From Nocardia pseudobrasiliensis NBRC 108224 (GTDB taxonomy: Bacteria > Actinomycetota > Actinomycetes > Mycobacteriales > Mycobacteriaceae), in contig NZ_BDBS01000042.1 of NCBI RefSeq assembly GCF_001613105.1, forward strand, positions 1-32,744: a stretch of 32,744 nucleotides of DNA, in the 5' to 3' direction. The first letter of the stretch is position 1; every line of letters begins with the position of its first letter. The position numbers were made by a program, and so were the translations under genes. The notes beneath the pieces are model-generated. The model had not been told where the DNA came from. It was given only the letters and a program-made list of their open reading frames with translations, and made no database searches. Below are positions 23,968 through 31,108 of this stretch, piece after piece.

Positions 23968-25260
23968 CGGTGTCGGGCGAAGCGGCGTCGCCTCGGCGTC
24001 GCTTCGCCCCGGCCGCCGCGTCGTGGACAGCAGCGCTCCGGCCGCGAATATCCCGACGATCGCCAATCCGGATTCGATTGTGGGAGAAAGGCGTTGCCAC
24101 CAGATGACGTAGATGCTCGCGGTGGCGACCAGCGCACCGGCGACGGTCGCCGCCGGAGTCGCGCGGGCCGCGTATCCGGCGCAGAACGCATCCCAGCGTC
24201 CCAGCGCCCGGACGGCCCCGACCAGTACGACGCCGCAGCCGAGGAGCCACAGCGGCCGCATCAGCCACCACGTGCCGGGATCGCTCGGCAGCAACAGATC
24301 CGGAGCCAGCACGGCCGCGCCGGTAACGAACGCGATGATCGGAATATGCCAGAGGTAGATCGTCATCAGATGGGCGATCACGAATCCGGCGATACCGCGA
24401 ACTCGGCGCGACGGCTCCCGGCCCGCCACCCGCCGATCCACCCCGACCAGCAACGCCACCTGGATCATCGCGAGGACCGCCATGGCCGTGGTGGGCGGAT
24501 ACAGATTGGAGACCGGTGCGTCGCCCAGCCCGTACATGGTCGGCGGATAGGGGCCCGCGAACACCATCGCCAGTAGGACGGCGACGCCGAGGACCGCGAT
24601 CGCGACCAGACCGGCATCGGGTATCCGCGCCAGCGTCTCTCGGCTGTACAGCACGCCGAGCTGATGGCAGAACAGCCACACGAACAGCAGATTCCACTGC
24701 GCCACATCGGCAATGCCGGAGTATTTCAATCCGTCGAGCGTCGCCGCGACTCCCAGCAGCAGCACCGGCAGCACCCACACCGCTCGATCGTGCGCCCACA
24801 CCGCCCATGGCGCGACGATCACCGCGACCAGATATACCGCGAGAAACCACAGCGGACTCACCAGCACATACGCCGCGGTTTTCGCCGTCGTCGCCGAATG
24901 CAGCCGCAGCAGCACCACCACCGAGGTGAGCACGGTCAGCAGCGGGATCATGGGAGCGACCAGTCGCCGCACCCGAGGCCCGAGATAGGCCGCATAGCCG
25001 GTCCCCCGCTGCCGCCACCGATCCACGATGCGGGTATTGGCCAGACCACCCGCGACGAAGAACAGCGGCATCACCTGCAACACCCAGCTCAGGGCCCAGA
25101 TCGGCTTACCGTGCAGACTCGGATCGCCGCGCACGGCATGGTCGGTGACGGTGATTCGCACCGAGATCCAGTGCACGACAACGACCACCGTGATCGCGAA
25201 CGCGCGGGCGAGGTCGATGGTCCAGTTCCGGTGTGTCCAGCCGCCCGCCGCTACGGTCAC
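23905..25260 (-). CDS. Acyltransferase 3 family membrane protein
   Basis: A 451-residue integral membrane acyltransferase. The N terminus DLARAFAITVVVVVHW contains the conserved His, and VMPLFFVAGG follows, as in the family that moves acyl groups from cytoplasm-derived donors to sugars or lipids outside. Ten or eleven hydrophobic segments are visible. The soluble C-terminal 40 residues are very Arg/Pro/Ser-rich, and the last 21 codons lie opposite the end of the secreted gene at 23967. The start is GTG (25258-25260) with a GAGG right before it, so a leaderless or weakly initiated message is likely. It is divergent from the aconitase gene. Confidence 0.88.
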   Translation of the reverse strand: MTVAAGGWTHRNWTIDLARAFAITVVVVVHWISVRITVTDHAVRGDPSLHGKPIWALSWVLQVMPLFFVAGGLANTRIVDRWRQRGTGYAAYLGPRVRRLVAPMIPLLTVLTSVVVLLRLHSATTAKTAAYVLVSPLWFLAVYLVAVIVAPWAVWAHDRAVWVLPVLLLGVAATLDGLKYSGIADVAQWNLLFVWLFCHQLGVLYSRETLARIPDAGLVAIAVLGVAVLLAMVFAGPYPPTMYGLGDAPVSNLYPPTTAMAVLAMIQVALLVGVDRRVAGREPSRRVRGIAGFVIAHLMTIYLWHIPIIAFVTGAAVLAPDLLLPSDPGTWWLMRPLWLLGCGVVLVGAVRALGRWDAFCAGYAARATPAATVAGALVATASIYVIWWQRLSPTIESGLAIVGIFAAGALLSTTRRPGRSDAEATPLRPTPSRRSRRRGAERSEQRAAGSG

Positions 25261-25336
25261 CCTCGTGATTTACCCGATGGGCCTGAATGCCGGGTGAACG
25301 CCCGATCACGGGGCATGATCGCGATCCGGGTGGGTA

Positions 25337-25353
25337 GGCCCCTATCGGGGGCC
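25337..25353. repeat. Short inverted repeat before the aconitase gene
   Basis: GGCCCC (25337-25342) and GGGGCC (25348-25353) pair around TATCG, ending five bases before the Shine-Dalgarno GGGAAGGAG (25358-25366). It could hide or mark the translation start or be an operator; with six-base arms in GC-rich DNA chance is possible. Confidence 0.3.
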
Positions 25354-25372
25354 CGTCGGGAAGGAGCCGCGC

Positions 25373-27346
25373 ATGCCGTCGACCTTGACCCACAAATTGA
25401 TCGGCTCGCACCTGGTATCCGGCGATATGACACCGGGTGCGGAGATCGCCCTGCGCATCGATCAGACCCTCACCCAGGACGCAACCGGCACACTGGTGAT
25501 GCAGGAGCTCGAGGCGCTCGAGCTGGATCGGGCGCAGACCCGGGTGAGCGTGCAGTACGTGGACCACAATCTGCTGCAAACCGATGAGCGCAATGCCGAG
25601 GACCACGAATATCTGCGCACCGCCGCGCAACGCTTCGGGCTGTGGTTCTCCAAACCCGGCAACGGGGTGTCGCATCCGACGCATATGCAGCGTTTCGGGG
25701 TGCCGGGGGCGACCATGGTCGGCTCCGATTCGCATACGCCCGCGGCGGGTTCGCTGGGCATGCTGGCGATCGGGGTGGGCGGACTCGAAGTGGCGCTGGC
25801 GATTTCGGGTCGGCCGCTGTATCTGCGGATGCCCGAGGTCTGGGGCGTACGACTGGAAGGCGAACTACCGCAGTGGTGTTCGGCCAAGGATGTGATCCTG
25901 GAGATGTTGCGGCGGCACGGGGTCAAGGGTGGGGTGAATCGGGTCATCGAATATCACGGCCCCGGTCTGGCGGGTCTGACCGCGATGGATCGGCATGTGA
26001 TCGCCAATATGGGCGCCGAACTCGGCGCTACCAGCACGGTATTCCCCAGCGACGAGGCCGTGCGGGACTTCCTGCGCGCCGAAGGGCGCGAGGAGGATTG
26101 GATCGAGCTGACCGCCGACCCCGACGCTCGTTACGACGTCGAGGACACCATCGACCTGTCGACGATCGAGCCGCTCATCGCGAAACCGTCCTCACCGGGC
26201 AATGTGGTGCCGGTGCGCGAGGTCGCCGGAACCGAGATCGCCCAGGTGGTCATCGGGTCCAGCGCGAATCCGGGTCTGCGCGACTTCGCGATCGCCGCGG
26301 CGATGGTCGCCGGGCGGCAGACAGTCCCGCAGGTCAGCTTCGACATCAATCCGACCTCCCGCGAGATTCTCACCGATCTGACGATCATGGGCGCGACCAC
26401 CGATCTGGTGATCGCCGGGGCGCGAATTCACCAGGCCGGATGTATGGGCTGTATCGGCATGGGACAGGCCCCGGCCACCGGACGCAATTCGCTGCGCACG
26501 ATGCCGCGCAATTTCCCCGGCAGGTCGGGCACCAAGGAGGATGCGGTCTGGCTGTGCTCGCCGGAGACCGCGGCCGCCTCGGCTCTGACCGGTGTCATCA
26601 CCGACCCGCGGGACTGGGCGCGGGACACCGGTACCGCATATCCCGAACTCGCGCTGCCCGAACACAATTCGGTAAATACCGCCATGCTGGCACCGCCGCT
26701 GGAACCCGAGCAGGCGCGACGGGTCAAGCCTGTGAAGGGGCCCAATATCTCGAGCCTGCCCGAGACCGAGGAACTCCCGGACCAGGTGGAGGCGCCGGTG
26801 CTGCTGCGGGTGGGCGACGATGTGTCCACCGACGAGATCTCCCCCGCCGGAGCGCGCGCACTGCCGTACCGGTCCAATATCCCGAAGCTGGCGATGTTCA
26901 GTTTCACCCGCCTCGGCGAGACCTATCCGCAGCGCGCGCGAGAGGCGGCGCAGTCCGGTCACATCATCGTCGCGGGTGCGAACTACGGTCAGGGTTCCTC
27001 CCGCGAGCACGCGGCCATCGCGCCGCGCTATCTCGGCCTGCGGGTGGTCATCGCCAAATCCTTCGCGCGCATCCACTGGCAGAATCTGGCCAATTACGGT
27101 GTGCTCGCGGTCGAATTCGACGATCCGGACGACTACGACACCGTTGACCAAGGCGACGTCCTGCGGCTGACCCAGCTGCGCGCCAGCCTGGCGGACAAGG
27201 ACACGCTGCGGGTGGACAATGTCACCAAGAACAGCTCATTCCTTGTCCGCCACCGGCTTTCCCCGCGTCAGGTCCGAGACGTCCTGGCCGGCGGCCGGAT
27301 TCGGCGGCTGGCGCAGGACGAGAAGGAGCAGAACGAGCGGGCTTAG
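25373..27346 (+). CDS. Aconitate hydratase, bacterial (Aquifex-like) type
   Basis: A 657-residue enzyme of the short bacterial aconitase group (the catalytic domain plus swivel domain, about 650 residues), which interconverts citrate and isocitrate. The motif GSDSHTPAAGSLGMLAIGVGG begins at Gly117. The iron-sulfur motif GCMGCIGMG gives Cys357 and Cys360. The usual third ligand, in GSCTN, is replaced: the sequence is GSSANPG (295-301). Cys395 (LCSPETAAASA) may substitute. The swivel domain holds GQGSSREHA (539-547) with the catalytic Ser/Arg. GGGAAGGAG is six bases before the ATG. Many actinomycetes also have the longer AcnA, so this may be a second aconitase. The stop shares four bases with the next convergent gene. 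Confidence 0.9.
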   Translation: MPSTLTHKLIGSHLVSGDMTPGAEIALRIDQTLTQDATGTLVMQELEALELDRAQTRVSVQYVDHNLLQTDERNAEDHEYLRTAAQRFGLWFSKPGNGVSHPTHMQRFGVPGATMVGSDSHTPAAGSLGMLAIGVGGLEVALAISGRPLYLRMPEVWGVRLEGELPQWCSAKDVILEMLRRHGVKGGVNRVIEYHGPGLAGLTAMDRHVIANMGAELGATSTVFPSDEAVRDFLRAEGREEDWIELTADPDARYDVEDTIDLSTIEPLIAKPSSPGNVVPVREVAGTEIAQVVIGSSANPGLRDFAIAAAMVAGRQTVPQVSFDINPTSREILTDLTIMGATTDLVIAGARIHQAGCMGCIGMGQAPATGRNSLRTMPRNFPGRSGTKEDAVWLCSPETAAASALTGVITDPRDWARDTGTAYPELALPEHNSVNTAMLAPPLEPEQARRVKPVKGPNISSLPETEELPDQVEAPVLLRVGDDVSTDEISPAGARALPYRSNIPKLAMFSFTRLGETYPQRAREAAQSGHIIVAGANYGQGSSREHAAIAPRYLGLRVVIAKSFARIHWQNLANYGVLAVEFDDPDDYDTVDQGDVLRLTQLRASLADKDTLRVDNVTKNSSFLVRHRLSPRQVRDVLAGGRIRRLAQDEKEQNERA

Positions 27347-27669
27347 CGGCCCAGCGCGCGGGCCAGCTGGGATTTGGTCATCTTGGAGCGGCCCTTGACA
27401 TTGCGCTGCCGGGCCTCGTTGTAGAGCTGATCACGGGTCGGGCCCTTCGAACCGCCCTTACCCGAACGCAGGCCGCCGCGACGCTGGGGAGACATATCGT
27501 TGACCGAGCTGCGGCTGGCGGTCTTGGTCTGCCCGGCCTGTGCGCGGTTCTTGTTCACCGTGCGGGCCGCGATCTCCTTGGCCCGGCGGGCGCTCGTCCC
27601 ACGGTCCTCGGCCGAATCCTTGATGTGCTCGTACTGGCGTTCCTGTTTATCGGTCCATTCCTTCGGCAT
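27343..27669 (-). CDS. Rho_N-domain / plasmid-stabilisation-like small basic protein
   Basis: A 108-residue, very basic protein. The first half (KQERQYEHIKDSAEDRG, then AKEIAARTVNKNRAQAG) is the widespread actinobacterial protein often called plasmid stabilisation protein, although no plasmid function is known. The C-terminal 35 residues (TRDQLYNEARQRNVKGRSKMTKSQL) match the N-terminal helical domain of the Rho termination factor, which suggests RNA or DNA binding. The centre is a Gly/Arg-rich linker. The Shine-Dalgarno AAGGAGGTG is nearly perfect and ends five bases before the ATG, so translation should be strong. Its TAA shares bases with the aconitase TAG. Confidence 0.88.
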   Translation of the reverse strand: MPKEWTDKQERQYEHIKDSAEDRGTSARRAKEIAARTVNKNRAQAGQTKTASRSSVNDMSPQRRGGLRSGKGGSKGPTRDQLYNEARQRNVKGRSKMTKSQLARALGR

Positions 27670-27673
27670 GGCA

Positions 27674-27682
27674 CACCTCCTT
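27674..27682 (-). promoter_or_regulatory. Near-perfect Shine-Dalgarno of the Rho_N protein
   Basis: The minus strand reads AAGGAGGTG, complementary over nine bases to the 16S anti-Shine-Dalgarno. It is the strongest ribosome site in the window and lies five bases from the ATG. Confidence 0.85.
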
Positions 27683-27726
27683 TTTCGCGCGAGTACCCGG
27701 ACGCGGCGGGCGAAACCTCGGCAACC

Positions 27727-28392
27727 TCAGGACGCATGGAAATCGGCCTCGCTGACCAGATCGCCGGTCGCCAGGAACACCACGCGCGCGCCGATGGCGA
27801 CCGCGTGATCGGCGAATCGCTCGTAGTAGCGGCTCAGCAGCGTGATGTCGACCGCGGCCTGCACGCCGTGTGGCCAGCCGGGGTTCATGAGCACCGCGAA
27901 CAGGCTGCCGTACAGCTCGTCCATCGCGTCGTCGTCGGCGTCGAGCTGGCGGGCGCGCCCGGGATCGCAGGTCTCGAGGACGTCGCGGGTGGCGTCGGCG
28001 AGATGGACCGCGATATCGCCCATCTGCCGGAAATGGCCGACCAGCTCGTGCGGAACCACCGGATTCGGATGTCGGCGGCGCGCGGCGGTGGCGATATGGG
28101 TGGCCAGCACGGCCATGCGATCCAGATCGCTGACGATCTGCAGGGCGCTGACGACCGTGCGCAGCTCACCGGCCACCGGAGCCTGCAGCACCAGCAGATT
28201 GAACGCCTGCTCCTCGGCCTCGCGGGCCAGACTGGACACGTGATCGTAGCGGCTGATGGTCTCCTCGGCCGCCCACAGATCCGCATCGGTCAGGGCATAG
28301 GTCGCCTGCCGCATCGCCGCACCCGCCTCGGCGGCCATCTGCGCCAGAATCCCCAGCAGCGCAGCGAGTTTGCGATGGTACGTCTCCCGCAT
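27727..28392 (-). CDS. phoU: Phosphate transport/signalling regulator PhoU
   Basis: A 221-residue all-helical PhoU protein with two tandem three-helix PhoU domains. The repeat signatures are GELRTVVSALQIVSDLDRMA (first) and the later DDDAMDELYGSLF, then RYYERFADHAVAIG near the end, with acidic E/D-x-x-R-x-x-D-H motifs that bind metal. I use the ATG at 28390-28392 (MRETYHRKL), where mycobacterial PhoY proteins begin; an upstream in-frame start (28473) would add a non-conserved Arg-rich tail. PhoU dampens the PhoR-PhoB type phosphate response and the Pst transporter. No pst or pho genes are adjacent, so it is a solitary copy. Confidence 0.93.
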   Translation of the reverse strand: MRETYHRKLAALLGILAQMAAEAGAAMRQATYALTDADLWAAEETISRYDHVSSLAREAEEQAFNLLVLQAPVAGELRTVVSALQIVSDLDRMAVLATHIATAARRRHPNPVVPHELVGHFRQMGDIAVHLADATRDVLETCDPGRARQLDADDDAMDELYGSLFAVLMNPGWPHGVQAAVDITLLSRYYERFADHAVAIGARVVFLATGDLVSEADFHAS

Positions 28393-28487
28393 GCGATCAA
28401 TCTTGCCGTAGCCGCGCGGCCGGGTCGACCACCGCGACCGCCGCGAGCGGAACCGGTCGGTAGACTTCGGCACCGTCGGGAGTTCGC

Positions 28488-28952
28488 GTGGACGGGACGG
28501 TGGACATGCGGCAATTCGAGGCGAGGATCGAGACGGCCCGGGGCGGCGGGGCCTATGTGCGGGTTCCCGCGGAGGTGATCGCGGATCTCGGTGGGGGCGG
28601 GCGTATTCCGGTGCGGGCGAGTTTCGACGGCATCGACTACATCGGAACCATCATGTCGATGGGCGACGGTCCCTGTCTGGGCGTCCTGAAGGATATTCGC
28701 GCGGCGCTCGGCAAGGGGTCCGGCGATACGGTCGTGGTGGCGGTGGCCCGCGATACCGCCGAGCGCACCGTGGAGGTGCCCGAGGATCTGGCGGCGGCGC
28801 TGGCGGCGGCCGGAGTGCGGGCCACGTTCGACAAACAGTCCTTCAGTCGCCGCCGCGAACAGGTCGAGGCCGTCGCCGGCGCGAAACGGGCCGACACCCG
28901 GGCGCGCCGGATCGCGGGCGCGGTCGACGCGCTGCGCGCCCTCAGCGAGTGA
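28488..28952 (+). CDS. YdeI/OmpD-associated family protein (DUF1905)
   Basis: A 154-residue cytoplasmic protein. The first 85 residues follow the DUF1905 pattern (FEARIETARGGGAYVRVPAEV, then RIPVRASFDGIDYIGTIMSMG and TVVVAVARDTAERTVEVPEDL). The C-terminal part (LSRRREQVEAV-like FSRRREQVEAVAGAKRADTRARRI) is the YdeI helical domain, linked in other bacteria to protection against antimicrobial peptides. The GTG at 28488 has GGGAG five bases upstream; an ATG at 28506 is the other possibility. TAGACT at 28461-28466 may be its -10. Divergent from phoU, and its stop overlaps the convergent VOC gene by 11 bp. Confidence 0.87.
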   Translation: MDGTVDMRQFEARIETARGGGAYVRVPAEVIADLGGGGRIPVRASFDGIDYIGTIMSMGDGPCLGVLKDIRAALGKGSGDTVVVAVARDTAERTVEVPEDLAAALAAAGVRATFDKQSFSRRREQVEAVAGAKRADTRARRIAGAVDALRALSE

Positions 28953-29292
28953 ACACGCAGAATTCGTTACCCTCCGGATCGGCCAGAATGTCCCAGTCGA
29001 TCTCCTCGTCGCGGGCGCGTACGAGGGTCGCGCCGGTGGCGACCAGTTCCGCGGTGACGCCCCAGATGTCCAGGTGCATCCGGTTTTTCACGGATTTGGG
29101 CTCGGGCACCGGATTGATCCAGATCAGTGGGCCGCTGCCGCCGGGATCCACGATCGGCACCGGCCAGGCCGGTTCACGCTCGGTACCGTCGAGGGTGTCG
29201 CGGCGCACGTATCCCAGGGCCGCGCACCACCAGTCCGCCAGCTTCTGATGGTCGTTCGCATCCAGGCACAGATCCTTGAAAACCGCTGTCAT
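28942..29292 (-). CDS. VOC family protein (glyoxalase-like domain)
   Basis: A 116-residue single-domain protein of the vicinal oxygen chelate fold. Motifs are CLDANDHQKLADWWCAALGY at the start, MHLDIW in the middle and DPEGNEFCVF near the end, the pattern of Glyoxalase_6-like domains. Putative metal residues His and Glu are in MHLDIW and GNEFCVF. The function could be a lyase, dioxygenase or small-molecule binding protein. The ATG at 29290-29292 has AGAGG only two bases upstream. Divergent from another VOC gene, with only 35 bases between the starts. Confidence 0.88.
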   Translation of the reverse strand: MTAVFKDLCLDANDHQKLADWWCAALGYVRRDTLDGTEREPAWPVPIVDPGGSGPLIWINPVPEPKSVKNRMHLDIWGVTAELVATGATLVRARDEEIDWDILADPEGNEFCVFTR

Positions 29293-29327
29293 GGCCTCTA
29301 TTCAACCGGGCCGAGGAAGGATTCACG

Positions 29328-29750
29328 ATGATGCCTCATCCCGCGGTACATCTGGCCGTTCCGGTCGACGATCTCGACGCGGCGCGCGAGTTCTACGGCC
29401 GGGTCCTCGGACTCCCGCAGGGCCGCAGCAGCGATCACTGGATCGACTGGAATATGCGCGGACATCAGTTGGTGACACATTTGGTGTCCGACGGGGTCGT
29501 CGCGGCGGGTATGAGCGAGGTCGACGGGCACCGGGTGCCGATCCCGCACTACGGGTTGCTGTTGCCGCCGGACGAGTTCCACACGCTGGTCACGCGGTTA
29601 CGTTCGGCCGGAGTGGAATTCGTGATCGAGCCGTATCTGCGGTTCCCGGGGCAGCCCGGTGAGCAGTGGACGATGTTCTTCCGCGATCCGGCGGGTAACG
29701 CCCTGGAGTTCAAGGCGTTCACCGACGAAACCCAGATCTTCGCAACCTGA
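29328..29750 (+). CDS. VOC family protein (glyoxalase/dioxygenase type)
   Basis: A 140-residue VOC protein. It begins with AVHLAVPVDDLDAAREFYGRVLGL (candidate metal His at HLAV), has HYGLLLPPDEF centrally and ends FRDPAGNALEFKAF, with the Glu ligand in ALEF. This is the typical short glyoxalase-like or extradiol-dioxygenase-like form. GAGGAAGG lies seven bases before the first ATG (29328); a second ATG follows directly. It differs in length and motif detail from its divergent VOC neighbour, so the two are not a recent duplication. Its stop is five bases from the convergent membrane-anchored gene stop. Confidence 0.9.
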   Translation: MMPHPAVHLAVPVDDLDAAREFYGRVLGLPQGRSSDHWIDWNMRGHQLVTHLVSDGVVAAGMSEVDGHRVPIPHYGLLLPPDEFHTLVTRLRSAGVEFVIEPYLRFPGQPGEQWTMFFRDPAGNALEFKAFTDETQIFAT

Positions 29751-29755
29751 TCCGC

Positions 29756-30565
29756 TCAGCAGTGCACGCCGGTCACCGCGAACCGCTCCACCGCCCCGAC
29801 GTGGCCGCCGGTCGCCACCGCGACGGTGAGCGTGCCCGAACAGGCGCCGAGCTCGACCGTGGTCGTCCACGGGGTATCCGTACCACCGGCCGGGATCGCG
29901 GGCGCCTCGGCCACGGGCTGCTGCGGCCGGTCCAGGGCGCGCACCTGGACGCGCAGATTCTCGTCGACCCCGGTGACGCGCCCGCCCACGGTCAACGACG
30001 AATTCACCGCGGCTCCATAGGCTGGAGTGGTGACGCTCAGCGTGGTGTCCTGGGTGCCGACGACCTCCCACGGCGAATCGACCTCCGGACCGAAGCGCGC
30101 CAGATGCACCACGGCCGCGGTGGTCGTTCCGCCCGGATGATCGAATCCGACCCCTATCCAGGCCTCCCTGGCCTGAACCGAGCTGGACACGACCTTGTCG
30201 ATGCTCTCGTAGCCGAGGTAGTACCGGGCGAAGTACTGCGCGGTCACCCCGGCGTCGAGATGCCAGGGCTGCAGCCCGCCCTCACTGTGCGCGACCTCCC
30301 ACGAGTTGACCGCCGCGGCGTCGGCGAACGGCCACAGCGGCTGATAGGGGAACTCCGCCGCCGCCGGATCACCGTCCGACGCCTTCGAGGTCGGCGCCGA
30401 ATCCGACGACGCCGGAGCGGGATTCGACGACGTACCCGTCCCCTCCGCGCGCGAGCGATCGTCCCCGCGCGGCCAGAACCATACCGCCAGCGCCACCACC
30501 ACCGCGACGATCACCACCACCAAGGCGAGCGAATACCCTTGCCTGGAAAGATTTCTCGGTGCCAT
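29756..30565 (-). CDS. Membrane-anchored extracytoplasmic protein with Ig-like C-terminal domain
   Basis: A 269-residue protein of unknown function. One membrane helix lies at residues about 12-31, after a short positive N terminus, so the rest is outside. A Ser/Thr/Pro-rich, probably disordered linker (about 35-70) follows. Then comes a globular part, first with WPFADAAAVNSWEV and ARYYLGYESIDKVVS, then from about 170 an Ig-like region (SLTVGGRVTGVDENLRVQVRALD), ending in a C-terminal Cys at residue 269 that may pair with the Cys in LGACSGTL. Such domains often sit on cell-wall proteins. It follows, in the same direction and 56 bases away, the small secreted gene at 30622-30915. Confidence 0.82.
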   Translation of the reverse strand: MAPRNLSRQGYSLALVVVIVAVVVALAVWFWPRGDDRSRAEGTGTSSNPAPASSDSAPTSKASDGDPAAAEFPYQPLWPFADAAAVNSWEVAHSEGGLQPWHLDAGVTAQYFARYYLGYESIDKVVSSSVQAREAWIGVGFDHPGGTTTAAVVHLARFGPEVDSPWEVVGTQDTTLSVTTPAYGAAVNSSLTVGGRVTGVDENLRVQVRALDRPQQPVAEAPAIPAGGTDTPWTTTVELGACSGTLTVAVATGGHVGAVERFAVTGVHC

Positions 30566-30621
30566 ACCACCAGGATCACCCTGTCGGTCACGCCACCGAG
30601 TGAAAACGCGCGGTCGATCCG

Positions 30622-30915
30622 CTACTCGACGATCTGCAAGCTGCCGTTCGGGATCACGTTCATGCCATTGACCTCGACCTTGGCGACCACCGGCCCGGTG
30701 CAGTTGCGGCCCGCGTGCACCTCGATGAGCTTGTCGGTGCTGTTGGCGACGATGGTCTGGAACGAGTTGCCGGTGTCGATGCAGCCCGTCGGGTTCTCGT
30801 AGAGCTTGCCGTTGATGCTCATCGTTCCGGCCGCCGCCGCGGCCGGTCCTGCGCCCAGCACCCCGAACGCGCCTGCCGCGACCACCGCGGCGACGAACCC
30901 AGCGGTACGAATCAT
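30622..30915 (-). CDS. Small secreted protein, two cysteines
   Basis: A 97-residue exported protein I cannot name. The first 30 residues are a typical Sec signal peptide ending in GPAAAAAG. The mature part of about 65 residues is compact, with Cys45 and Cys71 able to form one disulfide and Gly/Asn/Val-rich beta-like segments. GGAGGG is five bases before the ATG. It is upstream of the Ig-like membrane-anchored gene on the same strand with a 56-bp gap, so it may share its transcript. Confidence 0.8.
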   Translation of the reverse strand: MIRTAGFVAAVVAAGAFGVLGAGPAAAAAGTMSINGKLYENPTGCIDTGNSFQTIVANSTDKLIEVHAGRNCTGPVVAKVEVNGMNVIPNGSLQIVE

Positions 30916-30997
30916 GGGACCCTCCAGATCAATTCGACTTCCCGACCGTCGTCAGGCTACCCGCGGTCGCGCCGAACGCCACACACGGGGTTTCACC

Positions 30998-31021
30998 ACA
31001 GGACGTGCCGGGTAGTCCTGT
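30998..31021. promoter_or_regulatory. Inverted repeat in the 30916-31108 intergenic region
   Basis: ACAGGAC (30998-31004) and GTCCTGT (31015-31021) are exact 7-bp arms around a 10-base spacer. It lies between the small secreted gene and the divergent glycosyltransferase gene, a place for an operator. A T6 run further right (31074-31079) belongs to no obvious hairpin. Confidence 0.35.
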
Positions 31022-31108
31022 TCAGTGGCTCTCTTCGTCCGTGCCGCCGTGCGGGGGCCGAGTGGGTCGGGATTTTTTGGGTCGCTTGGTGGAGGCTAGG
31101 AGTAGAGG

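Noticed and set aside
28942..29750. The two VOC genes as a recent tandem duplication
   Set aside because: They are divergent in direction and differ in length and key motifs.
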